The position numbers and the translations under genes are program-made. Under the pieces are notes generated by a model. The model saw only the letters and a program-made list of their open reading frames with translations. It was not told the DNA's origin and did no database searches. Of a stretch of DNA of 64,000 bases, positions 55,339-64,000 are shown in pieces (the stretch's first letter is position 1; each line of letters opens with the position of its first letter). Source of the stretch: Burkholderiales bacterium (GTDB lineage Bacteria > Pseudomonadota > Gammaproteobacteria > Burkholderiales > Burkholderiaceae_C); the NCBI GenBank assembly GCA_017307865.1, contig JAFKGE010000033.1, positions 1 through 64,000 of the forward strand, in the 5' to 3' direction.

Positions 55339-56460
55339 ATGCCTGCCGCGCCGCCCCTGTGGGACCTGTTTTGCCGCGTGATCGACAACCACGGCGACTT
55401 GGGCGTGTGCTGGCGCCTGGCGCGCGAGCTGGCGGCGCGCAGCCAGCGGGTGCGCCTGTGGGTGGACGACGCCAGCGCCCTGGCCTGGATGGCGCCCGAC
55501 GGCTTGTGCGGTGACGTGCCTGGGGTGCAGGTGCGGCCGTGGCGCGAGCCCTTCGATGCCGCCGAACTGGCCGAATCGCCGGTGGCCGACGTGTGGATCG
55601 AGGCCTTCGGCTGCGAGCTGCCGAAGGCCTTCATCGCCCACGGCGTGCAAAACAGCGCGGCACGGGGTGGCGCCGCGCCGGTGTGGGTCAACCTGGAATA
55701 CCTCAGCGCCGAGCCGTACGTCGAGCGCATGCACGGCCTGCCGTCGCCCGTGCTGCAGGGCCCGGCGGCGGGCCGGACCAAGTGGTTTTATTACCCCGGC
55801 TTCACGCCGCGCACCGGCGGGCTGCTGCGCGAGGCCGAGCTGCCCGCGCGCCAGGCCGCCTTCGATCGCGCGGCCTGGCTGGCCGCGCAGGGCGTGCCCT
55901 GGCAGGGCGAGCGGCTGCTGTCGCTGTTTTGCTACGAGCCGCCGGCGCTGGCGGCGCTGCTGGCGCAGCTGCAGCAGGGGCCACGGCCCACGCGCCTGCT
56001 GGTGACGGCGGGCCGCGCCGCGCAGGCCGTGCGTGCCTCTTTTGAGCATCAAATTGGGCTGCATCCGGCACGGGACAAGCGCGAACAGCTATCGATTTCA
56101 TACTTGCCGTACCTGGACCAACGCGGCTACGACGAGTTGCTGTGGGCCTGCGACGCCAACTTCGTGCGCGGCGAGGACTCGCTGGTGCGCGCCCTGTGGG
56201 CCGGCCGGCCGCTGGTGTGGCAGCCCTATCCGCAGCACGACGACGCGCACCACGCCAAGCTGGCGGCCTGGCTGGACTGGCTGCAGGCGCCGCCGGGGCT
56301 GCGCGCCTTTCACCGCGCCTGGTCGGGCATCGGCGCCGAGCCGCTGCCGCCGCTGGACGAGCGCGCCTGGATCGCCTGCGCATCGGCCGCCCGCGCGCGG
56401 CTGATGCGGCAGCGCGACCTGGCCAGCCAGCTCATCGGCTTCGTGGCCGAAAAACGCTAG
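55339..56460 (+). CDS. earP: EF-P arginine rhamnosyltransferase EarP
   Basis: A 373-residue GT-B glycosyltransferase that rhamnosylates Arg32 of EF-P with dTDP-rhamnose. It opens with [26 protein letters not shown], which holds the conserved Asp of the active site (NHGDLG), has [10 protein letters not shown], and the nucleotide-sugar site [35 protein letters not shown]. About 20 residues before [14 protein letters not shown] ([19 protein letters not shown]) are coded by a dispersed repeat and fall in a variable loop. efp lies 153 bp downstream on the same strand. ATG 55339 is the first start before the conserved block. Confidence 0.94.
   Translation: MPAAPPLWDLFCRVIDNHGDLGVCWRLARELAARSQRVRLWVDDASALAWMAPDGLCGDVPGVQVRPWREPFDAAELAESPVADVWIEAFGCELPKAFIAHGVQNSAARGGAAPVWVNLEYLSAEPYVERMHGLPSPVLQGPAAGRTKWFYYPGFTPRTGGLLREAELPARQAAFDRAAWLAAQGVPWQGERLLSLFCYEPPALAALLAQLQQGPRPTRLLVTAGRAAQAVRASFEHQIGLHPARDKREQLSISYLPYLDQRGYDELLWACDANFVRGEDSLVRALWAGRPLVWQPYPQHDDAHHAKLAAWLDWLQAPPGLRAFHRAWSGIGAEPLPPLDERAWIACASAARARLMRQRDLASQLIGFVAEKR
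56048..56102 (-). repeat. Dispersed repeat copy inside earP
   Basis: On the minus strand: ATGAAATCGATAGCTGTTCG, CGCTTGTCCCGTGCCGG, then GCAGCCCAATTTG. It aligns with the copies at 29095 and 31832 and keeps the earP frame. Confidence 0.7.
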
Positions 56461-56463
56461 AAT
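56458..56463 (+). promoter_or_regulatory. Possible -10 element of efp
   Basis: TAGAAT in the context CGCTAGAATAGCGGG at the end of earP. A start site near 56470 would give efp a leader of about 140 bases. No clear -35 hexamer is seen. Confidence 0.35.
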
Positions 56464-56613
56464 AGCGGGCTTTGCAAAAACAGCCGGCTCGCCTGGACGA
56501 GTGCACGCAAGCCGGCTTGCAGCGCATGTCGCCCGCGCGCACATATTTCACGGTCCACCCAGGACGTCGTGCACGAGCGGCCCACGCTCACCCCACTCAC
56601 TGGAATTCGACCC

Positions 56614-57168
56614 ATGAAAATCGCCCAGGAAATCCGCGCCGGCAACGTTGTCATGCATGGCAAGGACCCCATGATCGTGCTGAAGACCGAATACGCCCGC
56701 GGCGGCCGCGGCGCCGCCACCGTGCGCATGAAGCTCAAGGCCCTGCTCAACAACATGGGCACCGAAGTCGTCTTCAAGGCCGACGACAAGATGGAGCAGG
56801 TCATCCTCGACCACAAGGACTGCACCTATTCGTATTTCGCCGACCCGATGTACGTCTTCATGGACGGCGAGTACAACCAGTACGAGGTCGAGGCCGAGAA
56901 CATGGGCGACGCCCTGAACTACCTCGAAGACGGCATGGCCGTCGAGGTGGTGTTCTACGACGGCAAGGCCATCTCGGTCGAGTTGCCCACCAGCGTCGAG
57001 CGCGAGATCACCTGGACCGAGCCGGCCGTCAAGGGCGACACCTCGGGCAAGGTGCTCAAACCCGCCAAGATCGCCACCGGCTTCGAGGTGCCCGTGCCGC
57101 TGTTCGTCAGCCAGGGCGACCGCATCGAGATCGACACCCGCACCGGCGAGTACCGCAAGCGCGTGTGA
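56614..57168 (+). CDS. efp: Elongation factor P
   Basis: A 184-residue, three-domain translation factor that rescues ribosomes stalled at polyproline. The tip loop is YARGGRGAA with Arg at position 32, the residue rhamnosylated by EarP, instead of the Lys used for beta-lysylation. [12 protein letters not shown] at the C-terminus is the family signature. ATG 56614 ([13 protein letters not shown]) is standard. The preceding 150 bases after earP hold no other gene. A terminator follows. Confidence 0.97.
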   Translation: MKIAQEIRAGNVVMHGKDPMIVLKTEYARGGRGAATVRMKLKALLNNMGTEVVFKADDKMEQVILDHKDCTYSYFADPMYVFMDGEYNQYEVEAENMGDALNYLEDGMAVEVVFYDGKAISVELPTSVEREITWTEPAVKGDTSGKVLKPAKIATGFEVPVPLFVSQGDRIEIDTRTGEYRKRV

Positions 57169-57190
57169 GCGTCGGCGTGGCCGGAGCGTG

Positions 57191-57216
57191 AAAAGCCGCC
57201 TGCGGGCGGTTTTTTC
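57191..57216 (+). terminator. Rho-independent terminator of efp
   Basis: GC-rich stem AAGCCGCC/GGCGGTT followed by six T, 22 bp after the efp stop. Confidence 0.8.
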
Positions 57217-57246
57217 ATGTGCGCGCCGGGCCGCTACCATCGCTGC

Positions 57247-58119
57247 ATGGAAACCACCCAAGACCTCAAGGAAGCCTCGCGCGAAGCCGTCGTGGACGCC
57301 TGGGCCACGCTGCAGGCGCATGCTCGCAACGGCGAGCCGCTCAGCCCCGATGCCTATCGCCTGGCCTTTGCCGACCCGGAATTTCTGCTGCGCCCCGAGA
57401 CGCGCGGCATCCGCTTTCAGCTGGAGTTGCTCAAGCCCGACCTGGGCCTGGCCGCGGCCGGCGTGCACAACACCGTGGTGGTGTACGGCAGTGCGCGCGT
57501 GGTCGACCCGGAGGCGGCCGAGGTGCAGCTGGCCGCCGCCCGCGCGGCCGGCGACGCGGCGGCCATCGGCAAGGCCGAGCAGGCCGTGCGCGGCGCGCGC
57601 TACTACGCGGCGGCGCGCGTGTTCGCGCGCATCGTGGCCGAACACAGCCTGCGCCAGCAGCCCGCCGACCGCCTGTTCATCTGCACCGGCGGCGGCCCCG
57701 GCGTGATGGAGGCGGCCAACCGCGGCGCGCACGACGTGGGCGTGCCTTCGGTGGGGCTGAACATCGGCCTGCCGCACGAGCAGCACACCAACGCCTACGT
57801 CACGCCCTACCTGGCGTTCAAGTTCCACTACTTCGCGCTGCGCAAGATGCACTTCATGATGCGCGCCAAGGCGCTGGTGTCATTTCCGGGCGGCTTCGGC
57901 ACGCTGGACGAGCTGTTCGAGGTGCTGACCCTGGTGCAGACGCGCAAGGTGCGCCGCGTGCCCATCGTGCTGTTCGGCAAGAGCTACTGGAGCCGCCTGC
58001 TCAACCTGCAGATGCTGGTGGAGGAGGGCGCCATCGCGGCCGAAGACCTGCAGTTGTACGACGTGGTCGACGAGCCTGAGGAGGCCTGGGACGTCATCCA
58101 GCGCTTCTACGGCATGTAG
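57247..58119 (+). CDS. LOG-family (TIGR00730-like) protein
   Basis: A 290-residue Rossmann-type protein of the lysine-decarboxylase-like LOG family. The core has VVVYGSARV, CTGGGPGVMEAANRGAHDVG, and the catalytic-site motif SFPGGFGTLDELFEVLTLVQT (PGGxGTxxE). Some members release cytokinin bases from nucleotides as phosphoribohydrolases, others are nucleosidases for purine monophosphates. The N-terminal 75 residues form an extra helical part, as in the longer type. Start ATG 57247. It is not obviously linked to the genes around it. Confidence 0.87.
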   Translation: METTQDLKEASREAVVDAWATLQAHARNGEPLSPDAYRLAFADPEFLLRPETRGIRFQLELLKPDLGLAAAGVHNTVVVYGSARVVDPEAAEVQLAAARAAGDAAAIGKAEQAVRGARYYAAARVFARIVAEHSLRQQPADRLFICTGGGPGVMEAANRGAHDVGVPSVGLNIGLPHEQHTNAYVTPYLAFKFHYFALRKMHFMMRAKALVSFPGGFGTLDELFEVLTLVQTRKVRRVPIVLFGKSYWSRLLNLQMLVEEGAIAAEDLQLYDVVDEPEEAWDVIQRFYGM

Positions 58120-58167
58120 GGCGCCGGCGCCGGGCTCCTGCGGCGGGGCGGGCCGTTCGTCGGCGTT

Positions 58168-58185
58168 TTGTCATGGATTTGTCAT
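58168..58185 (+). promoter_or_regulatory. Pho box upstream of ppk1
   Basis: TTGTCATGGATTTGTCAT has two 7-bp halves with 11-bp spacing and fits the PhoB consensus (two CTGTCAT-like halves). It ends 47 bp before ppk1. Confidence 0.7.
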
Positions 58186-58232
58186 ACGGCTGCGGGACAC
58201 TCCTCGCGTTGCCCGCGCCGTGACCTCGCCCC

Positions 58233-60389
58233 ATGCACCCACCGCCCCTGCTTTCCGCTTCGCCCGATCGCGCCGCCGATGAATTCGTCGGGCGGGCGTC
58301 AGGCATCGCAGGGCACGGCACGCCCGCTGCCCTCGAGTGGCTCGACCGCGACCACAGCACCCTGGCCTTCAACGCGCGCGTGCTCGACTGGGCCGAGCGC
58401 GCGGACGTGCCCCTGCTGGAGCGCCTGCGCTACCTGTGCATCGTCTCGTCCAACCTGGACGAATGGTTCGAGGTGCGGGCCGCGGCGCATTTGCCGGCCG
58501 CGTCCTCGCCGGCGCCGTCGGGCGACGGCTCGTTTGCCGCCCTGGCGGGTGCCGTCAAGGCCCTGGTGGCGCGTCAGTACGCGCTGTACAACGACACGCT
58601 GATGCCGGCGCTGGCCGCGCGCGGCATCCGCATTGTCGGTCACGGCGAGCGCAGCAAGGCCCAGCACCTCTGGGTGCGCGAGCATTTCCAGCGCCAGGTG
58701 CGTCCCCTGCTGATTCCGGTCGGCCTGGACCCGGCCCATCCCTTTCCGCAGGTGGCCAACAAGTCGCTCAACTTCATCGTGCGCCTGGGCGGCGGCGACG
58801 CCTTCGGGCGCGACAACGAAATCGCCATCGTCAAGGTGCCGCGCGCGCTGCCGCGCCTCATGCGGCTGCCGCGCGAGGGCGCGTCGGCTCGGCAGTGCTT
58901 CGTCAGCCTGTCGAGCATCATCCGCGCCCATCTGGGGGAGTTGTTCGCGGGCCGCCCCGTGCTCGAGTTCTCGCAGTTTCGCGTCACGCGCCACTCCGAC
59001 CTGGCGGTCGATGAGGAGGACGTGCGCAACCTGCGCACCGCCTTGCGTCAGGGCCTGGAGCAGCGCAACTACGGCCAGGCGGTGCGGCTCGAGGTGTCGG
59101 CCGGGTGCTCCCCTGCTCTGGTGGACTTGCTGCAGGCGCAGTTCGGCCTGCCCGATGCCGCCGTGATGCGTGTGCCCGGACCGGTCAACCTGGTGCGGCT
59201 GATGCAGCTGGTCGACCTGGCGGGCCGGGCCGAACTGTTGTTTCCGCCTTGGCGTCCGGCCTGGCCGCATGCGCTGCCGCGCGCCGGCGGCGTGATGGCG
59301 CAGATGCGCCGGCGCGACATCCTGATCCACCAGCCCTTCGAGAGCTTCGACGCCGTGCTGGCCTTTCTGCGTGAGGCGGTCGAAGACCCGCAGGTGCTGG
59401 CCATCAAGCAAACCGTCTACCGCACCGGCGCCGACTCCGAGATGATGAACCTGCTGCGCGAGGCCGTGCGGCGCGGCAAGGAGGTGACGGTGGTGCTGGA
59501 GCTGAAGGCGCGCTTCGACGAAGAGGCCAACATCAACTGGGCCGAGGCGCTGGAGTCGATCGGCGCGCAGGTCGTCTATGGCGTGGTGGGCCTCAAGACC
59601 CACGCCAAGATGCTGCTGGTGACGCGCCGCGAAGGCGGCGGCCTGCGCCGCTACGGCCATCTGTCCACCGGCAACTACAACCCGCACACCGCGCGCCTGT
59701 ACACCGACCTGAGCCACCTGACGGTGGACGAGCGCATCACCGCCGACATGGATGCCGTGTTCGACCACCTGGCCAACCAGAACCGCCGCCCGCGCCTGCA
59801 GCGCCTGCTGATGGCGCCGTTCGACCTGCAGCGCAGCCTGATCGAGAAGATCGACGCCGCCGGCCTGGCGGCCGAGCGCGGCGAGGGCGGGCGCATCGTC
59901 GCCAAGATGAACGCGCTCACGGACGAGGACCTGATCAAGGCCCTGGTGCGTGCCGGCCGCCGTGGCGCGCGCATCGACCTGATCGTGCGCGGCGCCTGCA
60001 TGCTGCCGGCCGGCCGGCCGGGCCGGACCGACAACATCCGCGTGCGCTCGATCATCGGGCGCTTTCTGGAGCACACCCGGGTGTTCTACTTCGGCATGGG
60101 CAAACACGACGAGCTGTACCTGGCCAGCGCCGACTGGATGAACCGCAACATGCTGCGCCGGGTGGAGCTGGCCTGGCCGGTGACGGACCCGCGCCTGCGC
60201 CAGCGCATCATCAACGAATGCCTGGTCGCCTACCTGCACGACGACCGTGACGCCTGGACGCTGCAGCCCGACGGCCGCTACGTCCGCGCGCCGCGCGTGC
60301 TGGACGGCAACGGTGCGCAGCAGGCGCTGATGGCACGGTACGCCGCGCCGCCGAGCGAGCCCCAGAAGCGAGCCCAGGCATGGACCTGA
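58233..60389 (+). CDS. ppk1: Polyphosphate kinase 1
   Basis: A 718-residue enzyme that polymerises the gamma-phosphate of ATP into polyphosphate. N-terminal FNARVLDWA, LRYLCIVSSNLDEWFEVRA and IPVGLDPAHPFPQVANKSLNFIV are family blocks. The C-terminal domains carry IKQTVYRTGADSEMM, LELKARFDEEANINWAE, the catalytic-His motif LKTHAKMLL and HLSTGNYN, and IDLIVRGACML. Start ATG 58233. A Pho box lies in its promoter region. The last 10 bases overlap the sixA start, so the two are co-transcribed. Confidence 0.96.
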   Translation: MHPPPLLSASPDRAADEFVGRASGIAGHGTPAALEWLDRDHSTLAFNARVLDWAERADVPLLERLRYLCIVSSNLDEWFEVRAAAHLPAASSPAPSGDGSFAALAGAVKALVARQYALYNDTLMPALAARGIRIVGHGERSKAQHLWVREHFQRQVRPLLIPVGLDPAHPFPQVANKSLNFIVRLGGGDAFGRDNEIAIVKVPRALPRLMRLPREGASARQCFVSLSSIIRAHLGELFAGRPVLEFSQFRVTRHSDLAVDEEDVRNLRTALRQGLEQRNYGQAVRLEVSAGCSPALVDLLQAQFGLPDAAVMRVPGPVNLVRLMQLVDLAGRAELLFPPWRPAWPHALPRAGGVMAQMRRRDILIHQPFESFDAVLAFLREAVEDPQVLAIKQTVYRTGADSEMMNLLREAVRRGKEVTVVLELKARFDEEANINWAEALESIGAQVVYGVVGLKTHAKMLLVTRREGGGLRRYGHLSTGNYNPHTARLYTDLSHLTVDERITADMDAVFDHLANQNRRPRLQRLLMAPFDLQRSLIEKIDAAGLAAERGEGGRIVAKMNALTDEDLIKALVRAGRRGARIDLIVRGACMLPAGRPGRTDNIRVRSIIGRFLEHTRVFYFGMGKHDELYLASADWMNRNMLRRVELAWPVTDPRLRQRIINECLVAYLHDDRDAWTLQPDGRYVRAPRVLDGNGAQQALMARYAAPPSEPQKRAQAWT

Positions 60390-60841
60390 TCCTGTGGCGC
60401 CACGGCGAGGCGGAGGAATCGGTGGATGGCGACGACGACCTGCAGCGCCCCCTGACCCCGCGCGGCCAGCGCCAAGCCAAGCGCATGGCCGAATGGCTGG
60501 ACCGCCAGTTGCCCGATGGCCTGCGGGTGCTGGCCAGCCCGGCCGTGCGTGCCCAGCAGACGGCGCAGGCGCTGGGGCGCAAGTTCAAGCTGCGCGACGA
60601 ACTGGCGCCGGTGGCCACGTCGGACGACCTGCTGGCGCTGGTGCAATGGCCGCGCGGACGCGGCACGGTGCTGGTGGTGGGGCACCAGCCGGTGCTGGGG
60701 CAGGCGGCGGCGCGCCTGCTGGGCATGGCGGCGCCCGACTGCGCGATCCGCAAGGGCGCGGTGTGGTGGCTGCGCCAGCGCGAGCGCCAGGGCGCCAGCG
60801 AGACCGTGCTGCTGGCGGTGCAGGCGCCGGACTTGTTGTAG
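60380..60841 (+). CDS. sixA: Histidine phosphatase SixA
   Basis: A 153-residue histidine phosphatase of the RHG family. The catalytic His is in LILWRHGEAE (RHG), LTPRGQRQAKRMAEWL and SPAVRAQQTAQAL follow, and the second His is in LVVGHQPVLGQ. SixA-type enzymes dephosphorylate phosphohistidine on signalling or PTS proteins. It starts inside the end of ppk1, so coupled translation with polyphosphate kinase is likely, a link common in this bacterial group. Confidence 0.88.
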   Translation: MDLILWRHGEAEESVDGDDDLQRPLTPRGQRQAKRMAEWLDRQLPDGLRVLASPAVRAQQTAQALGRKFKLRDELAPVATSDDLLALVQWPRGRGTVLVVGHQPVLGQAAARLLGMAAPDCAIRKGAVWWLRQRERQGASETVLLAVQAPDLL

Positions 60842-60852
60842 CGCCGGGCCGC

Positions 60853-62328
60853 TCAAGGCTCGGTCGCGTACTCCCAGGGTGTGCGCGCCCAGGCCTTGCC
60901 TTCCTCGCGCAGCAGGTACGCCGATTGCGGATAGGCCTGGGCCCAGCCGGCGCGCGTGCGCACGGTGCAGCGGCGGCCTTGCAGCGTCAGCGCGAGGCCG
61001 GCCACGTCCGGGTCGCGCCGCGCGTGGCACAGGGCCAGCGCGGTGCGCAGGCACATCAGCTGCAGCGCAAAATCGGCGTCCTCCAGCGGGCCGGCCAGCT
61101 TGCGCAGCTTGCCGCGCTGGCCCAGCACCAGCAGGCTCAGGCGCTGCAGCTCGGGCAGGGCAAAGCCGGCGGCGTCGGTGTGCTCCAGGATGTAGGCGCC
61201 GTGCAGGTGGTGATCGACGTGGGCGATGCGCTGGCCGATTTCATGCAGCTGCGCGGCCCAGCCGAGCTTGCGCGCGGCGCGCTCGCCCCCCGCGGGGGCG
61301 GCCTGCGCGAACAGCGCCACGGCCACGCGGGCCACGCGCTCGGCCTGCGCCTCGTCGACGGCAAAGCGGCGCATCAGCGCCCGCACGCTGGCGCTGCGCA
61401 GGTCGGTTTCGGGCTGCTCGCGATCGAGCATTTCATACAGCGCGCCCTGCCGCAGCGCGCCCTGGGCCACGGTCATGCGCTCGATGCCCAGTTGCGCGAA
61501 CACCGCGCGCAGGATGGCGATGCCGCCGCCGATCACCGCGCGCCGGTCGTCCTTGAGCCCTTCCAGGCGCAGGCGATCGACGTGGCGCGCGCGCAGCAAC
61601 TGTTCCTGCAGCCAGGCCAGGCCGGCGCGCGTGATCACGCCCTCCGGCTCGATGACCGACGCCAGCACCGAGCCGGCCGCACCCACCGTGCCCGAGGAGC
61701 CATAGGCCACGTCCCAGCTGTCGCGCGGAAACTGCGTCATCACTTCGTCCAGCACCGCCCGGGCGGCCAGCTCGGCGGCGTCGAACGCCTCGCGCGTGAA
61801 TGCGCCGTCGGCGAAGTACCGGCCCGACCAGGCCACGCTGCCGACGCGGCACGAGGCGGCGGCGGCGGGCGTGAAGCGCTGGCCCACGATGAGTTCGGTC
61901 GAGCGTCCGCCGATGTCCACCACCAGGCGCCGCTCGTCCGACTGCGGCAGCATGCGGGCCACGCCCTTGTAGATCAGGCGTGCCTCCTCCAGGCCCGACA
62001 CCACCTCGATCGGAAAGCCCAGCAGGGCGCTGCCGTGCGCGATGAAGGCTTCGCGGTTGCGCGCCTCGCGCAGCGTCTGTGTGGCCACCGCGCGCACCTG
62101 GGGCCGGGCAAAGCCCGCCAGGCGCTCGCCGAAGCGCGCCAGGCAGTCCCAGCCGCGCTGCATGGCCTCGGGGGTCAGCTGGCGTTCGTCGTCCAGGCCG
62201 GCGCCCTGGCGCACGGTTTCCTTGAGGTATTCGACGCGCTGGATCTGGCCGTGGTCGAGGCGGCCGATTTCGAGTCGAAAGCTGTTGGATCCCAGATCCA
62301 CGGCCGCCAGCAGGGTGCCGTCTTGCAT
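60853..62328 (-). CDS. ppx: Exopolyphosphatase (Ppx/GppA family)
   Basis: A 491-residue enzyme that splits phosphate from polyphosphate ends, or the pppGpp phosphatase activity of the same family. The ASKHA fold has AAVDLGSNSFRLEIGRL (5-21), VATQTLREARNREAF, VVDIGGRSTELIVG, YGSSGTVGA and a C-terminal HD-like part with LHEIGQRIAHVDHHLHGAYIL. Length matches the two-domain Ppx type. Start ATG 62328; the frame further upstream is not conserved-looking. It is convergent with sixA and divergent from pstS. Confidence 0.93.
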   Translation of the reverse strand: MQDGTLLAAVDLGSNSFRLEIGRLDHGQIQRVEYLKETVRQGAGLDDERQLTPEAMQRGWDCLARFGERLAGFARPQVRAVATQTLREARNREAFIAHGSALLGFPIEVVSGLEEARLIYKGVARMLPQSDERRLVVDIGGRSTELIVGQRFTPAAAASCRVGSVAWSGRYFADGAFTREAFDAAELAARAVLDEVMTQFPRDSWDVAYGSSGTVGAAGSVLASVIEPEGVITRAGLAWLQEQLLRARHVDRLRLEGLKDDRRAVIGGGIAILRAVFAQLGIERMTVAQGALRQGALYEMLDREQPETDLRSASVRALMRRFAVDEAQAERVARVAVALFAQAAPAGGERAARKLGWAAQLHEIGQRIAHVDHHLHGAYILEHTDAAGFALPELQRLSLLVLGQRGKLRKLAGPLEDADFALQLMCLRTALALCHARRDPDVAGLALTLQGRRCTVRTRAGWAQAYPQSAYLLREEGKAWARTPWEYATEP

Positions 62329-62408
62329 GAAGGTTCGCGTCCGTCGGGTTCTTGAAAGCGGCGCAGCATAGCACCGGCCCGCGACAAGCAAGCGTCGCCC
62401 TCGCCAGA

Positions 62409-62426
62409 CTGTCACGACAGTGTCAC
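62409..62426 (+). promoter_or_regulatory. Pho box upstream of pstS
   Basis: CTGTCACGACAGTGTCAC has two 7-bp halves with 11-bp spacing, close to the PhoB consensus. It lies 51 bp before pstS, in the 149-bp gap to the divergent ppx. Confidence 0.75.
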
Positions 62427-62477
62427 AAACGCCTTCTACATTGCCCTCATCGAATTTTCCAACCACGAGGTTTTCTG

Positions 62478-63515
62478 ATGAAACTGACTGCGATGCGGGT
62501 TTTGATGACGGGTGTGCTGGCGAGTGGGGCCGTGTCGGCCGCCTGGGCACAAGAGGCCACGGGCGCCGGCGCCACCTTTCCGGCGCCGCTGTACGCCAAG
62601 TGGGCGGCCGACTACAACAAGGCCACGGGCGTCAAGATCAACTATCAGTCCGTCGGCTCGGGTGCCGGCCTGAAGCAGATCGAAGCCAAGACGGTGGACT
62701 TCGGCGCCAGCGATGCGCCGCTGAAGGACGAGGACCTCAAGGCCAAGGGCCTGATGCAGTTCCCGACCGTGGTCGGCGGCATCGTGCCGGTGGTCAACAT
62801 CCAGGGTGTGGCGCCGGGCCAGCTCAAGCTCAGCGGCCCGCTGCTGGCCGACATCTACCTGGGCAAGGTCACCCGCTGGAACGACCCGGCCATCGTGGCG
62901 CTCAATGCCGGCGTCAAGCTGCCGGACGCCGCCATCGCCCCGGTGCGCCGCGCCGATGGTTCGGGCACCACCTTCGGCTTCACCAACTACCTGTCCAAGG
63001 TCAGCCCCGAGTGGAAGGACAAGGTGGGCGAGGGCACGGCGGTGAACTGGCCGCTGGGCGCCGGCGGCAAGGGCAACGAGGGCGTGGCCGCCTTCGTGGG
63101 CCGGCTGGCCAACTCGATCGGCTACGTCGAATACGCCTACGTCAAGCAAAACAAGCTGACCTACGCGCAGCTGCAAAACAGCGCCGGCAACTTCGTGTCG
63201 CCCGACGACACCGCCTTCAAGGCCGCGGCGGCCGGCGCCGACTGGTCGCGCAGCTTCTACCAGATCCTGACCAACCAGCCGGGCAAGGATTCCTGGCCCA
63301 TCACCTCGGCCACCTTCATCCTGATGCACAAGGTGCAGGACAAGCCGCAGCAGGCCGACACCGTGCTGAAGTTCTTCCGGTGGGCCTATCAGTCGGGTGA
63401 CAAGACCGCCGACGATCTGGACTATGTGCCGATGCCGGAGAGCGTCAAGGGCGTGATCTTCAAGTCCTGGTCCGAGATCAAGGACGGCGCGGGCAAGCCC
63501 GTCGCCTTGAAGTAA
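62478..63515 (+). CDS. pstS: Phosphate-binding periplasmic protein PstS
   Basis: A 345-residue phosphate receptor for the Pst ABC transporter. The signal peptide is residues 1-24 (cut at AWAQ). The mature part has the phosphate-binding loops GAGATFPAPLY, SVGSGAGLKQI, DFGASDAPL and RADGSGTTFGFTNYL, which carry the Ser, Thr, Asp and Arg that grip phosphate. ATG 62478 follows GAGG by about 8 bases. First gene of pst, followed after 73 bp by pstC; it should be PhoB-activated through the box at 62409. Confidence 0.97.
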   Translation: MKLTAMRVLMTGVLASGAVSAAWAQEATGAGATFPAPLYAKWAADYNKATGVKINYQSVGSGAGLKQIEAKTVDFGASDAPLKDEDLKAKGLMQFPTVVGGIVPVVNIQGVAPGQLKLSGPLLADIYLGKVTRWNDPAIVALNAGVKLPDAAIAPVRRADGSGTTFGFTNYLSKVSPEWKDKVGEGTAVNWPLGAGGKGNEGVAAFVGRLANSIGYVEYAYVKQNKLTYAQLQNSAGNFVSPDDTAFKAAAAGADWSRSFYQILTNQPGKDSWPITSATFILMHKVQDKPQQADTVLKFFRWAYQSGDKTADDLDYVPMPESVKGVIFKSWSEIKDGAGKPVALK

Positions 63516-63588
63516 TCTTGCGTCCTTGCCAAGCGCGGCGGCCTGGCCCTCGGGGCGGGCCGCCGGCCCCGTTCAGTCTTTTCGGTCC

Positions 63589-64000
63589 ATGCCAGTGAAT
63601 CCTCCCACGCTTGCGCAAGAGGCGCTGCCCTTGCCCGCGGGTGCCGTTGGCCGTCCAGCGGCGCCGCGACCCTCCCGGCCGGGCGCGGCGCTGGCCGATC
63701 GCCTGTTTGCCGCGCTGGCGCGCACCGCGGCGCTGGTGACCCTGGCGCTGCTGCTGGGCATCCTGGCCTCGCTGGTGTATGGCGCCTGGCCTGCCATCGA
63801 GCGCTACGGCCTGAGCTTTCTGGTGCGCAGCCAGTGGGATCCGGTCGAGGAAGAGTTCGGCGGCCTGGTGATGATCTACGGCACGCTGGCGACCTCGGCG
63901 ATCGCGCTGCTCATCGCGGTGCCGGTGAGCTTCGGCATCGCGCTGTTCTTGACCGAGCTTTCGCCCGCCTGGCTCAAGCGCCCGCTGGGCACGGCCATCG
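63589..64000 (+). CDS. pstC: Phosphate ABC transporter permease PstC (start only)
   Basis: The frame opens at ATG 63589 and runs off the window after 137 codons. After a Pro/Ala-rich cytoplasmic N-terminus of about 45 residues there is a first helix (AALVTLALLLGILASLVYGAW) and then SFLVRSQWDPVEEEFGGLVMIYGTLATSAIALLIAVPVSFGIALFL, the beginning of a PstC permease domain. It lies directly after pstS. pstA, pstB and phoU would be expected beyond the window. Confidence 0.93.
   Translation, partial: MPVNPPTLAQEALPLPAGAVGRPAAPRPSRPGAALADRLFAALARTAALVTLALLLGILASLVYGAWPAIERYGLSFLVRSQWDPVEEEFGGLVMIYGTLATSAIALLIAVPVSFGIALFLTELSPAWLKRPLGTAI

Noticed and set aside
53272-56460. Plus-strand open frame of 1062 codons ending with earP
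   Set aside because: The first 690 or so codons are the antisense of uvrC and look random. Only the part from 55339 is EarP-like; a uvrC-antisense fusion is not real.

Overview
The window is a high-GC chromosomal segment from a betaproteobacterium, most likely Comamonadaceae (Burkholderiales). This rests on gene content and order: rhamnosyl-type EF-P with EarP, PhaR, TctCBA with TctDE, the exbB-exbD-lpxK...kdsB-adk block, and two dispersed repeat families that I remember from genomes of this family. That placement is inference from sequence character; no database search was run.

Layout. 1-2.1 kb is a mobile and accessory patch: the 3' end of an IS481-type transposase, an AT-rich gene that looks like an AbaSI/PvuRts1I-type modification-dependent endonuclease, a tiny membrane protein, and an internally deleted IS3-family element with intact 27-bp inverted repeats. 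2.1-6.7 kb is a tight minus-strand cluster: a tandem AAA+ ATPase, a DUF2779 protein (Cas4-like nuclease plus DEDD-type exonuclease) and a WYL regulator. It has a defence-like composition and is the best candidate here for an undescribed system. 6.8-20.4 kb is mainly housekeeping: tusA-like, galU, a degenerate 2-hydroxyacid dehydrogenase, valS, YeeE/YedE transporter, tcdA, tRNA-Lys, phaR, rimO, tRNA-Leu, rnr and a UbiM-like hydroxylase.

20.4-27.8 kb is a tricarboxylate uptake locus (tctD-tctE-tctC-tctB-tctA), divergent from an isocitrate-lyase-superfamily enzyme and a PrpF-family isomerase; together they look like uptake and catabolism of a tricarboxylic acid. 27.8-33.4 kb holds acyl-CoA metabolism genes (acyl-CoA dehydrogenase, APH-type phosphotransferase, enoyl-CoA hydratase, 3-hydroxyacyl-CoA dehydrogenase) with a Crp/Fnr regulator. 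33.5-44.1 kb carries a periplasmic-binding-like protein, a D-2-hydroxyacid dehydrogenase, lexA with two perfect SOS boxes, a CAP-domain lipoprotein, adk, kdsB, a carboxylesterase, a Trm112-like protein, an SMR transporter, lpxK and exbDB. 44.5-57.2 kb has xseA, sodB, icd, ppiD, tRNA-Val, hupB, an EamA transporter, pgsA, uvrC, earP and efp. 57.2-64 kb is a LOG-family protein followed by a phosphate/polyphosphate region (ppk1-sixA, ppx, pstS, start of pstC) with two good Pho boxes.

A theme across the window is small dispersed repeats. One family (a palindromic element of about 130 bp) sits between minus-strand genes at three places, and part of it occurs twice, as an exact 52-bp copy, in frame inside valS. 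A second family (about 60 bp, core ATAGCT...GCGCTTG) sits in gene boundaries, supplies the stop codon of one gene, and appears in frame inside xseA and earP, with weaker candidates in rnr and lpxK.
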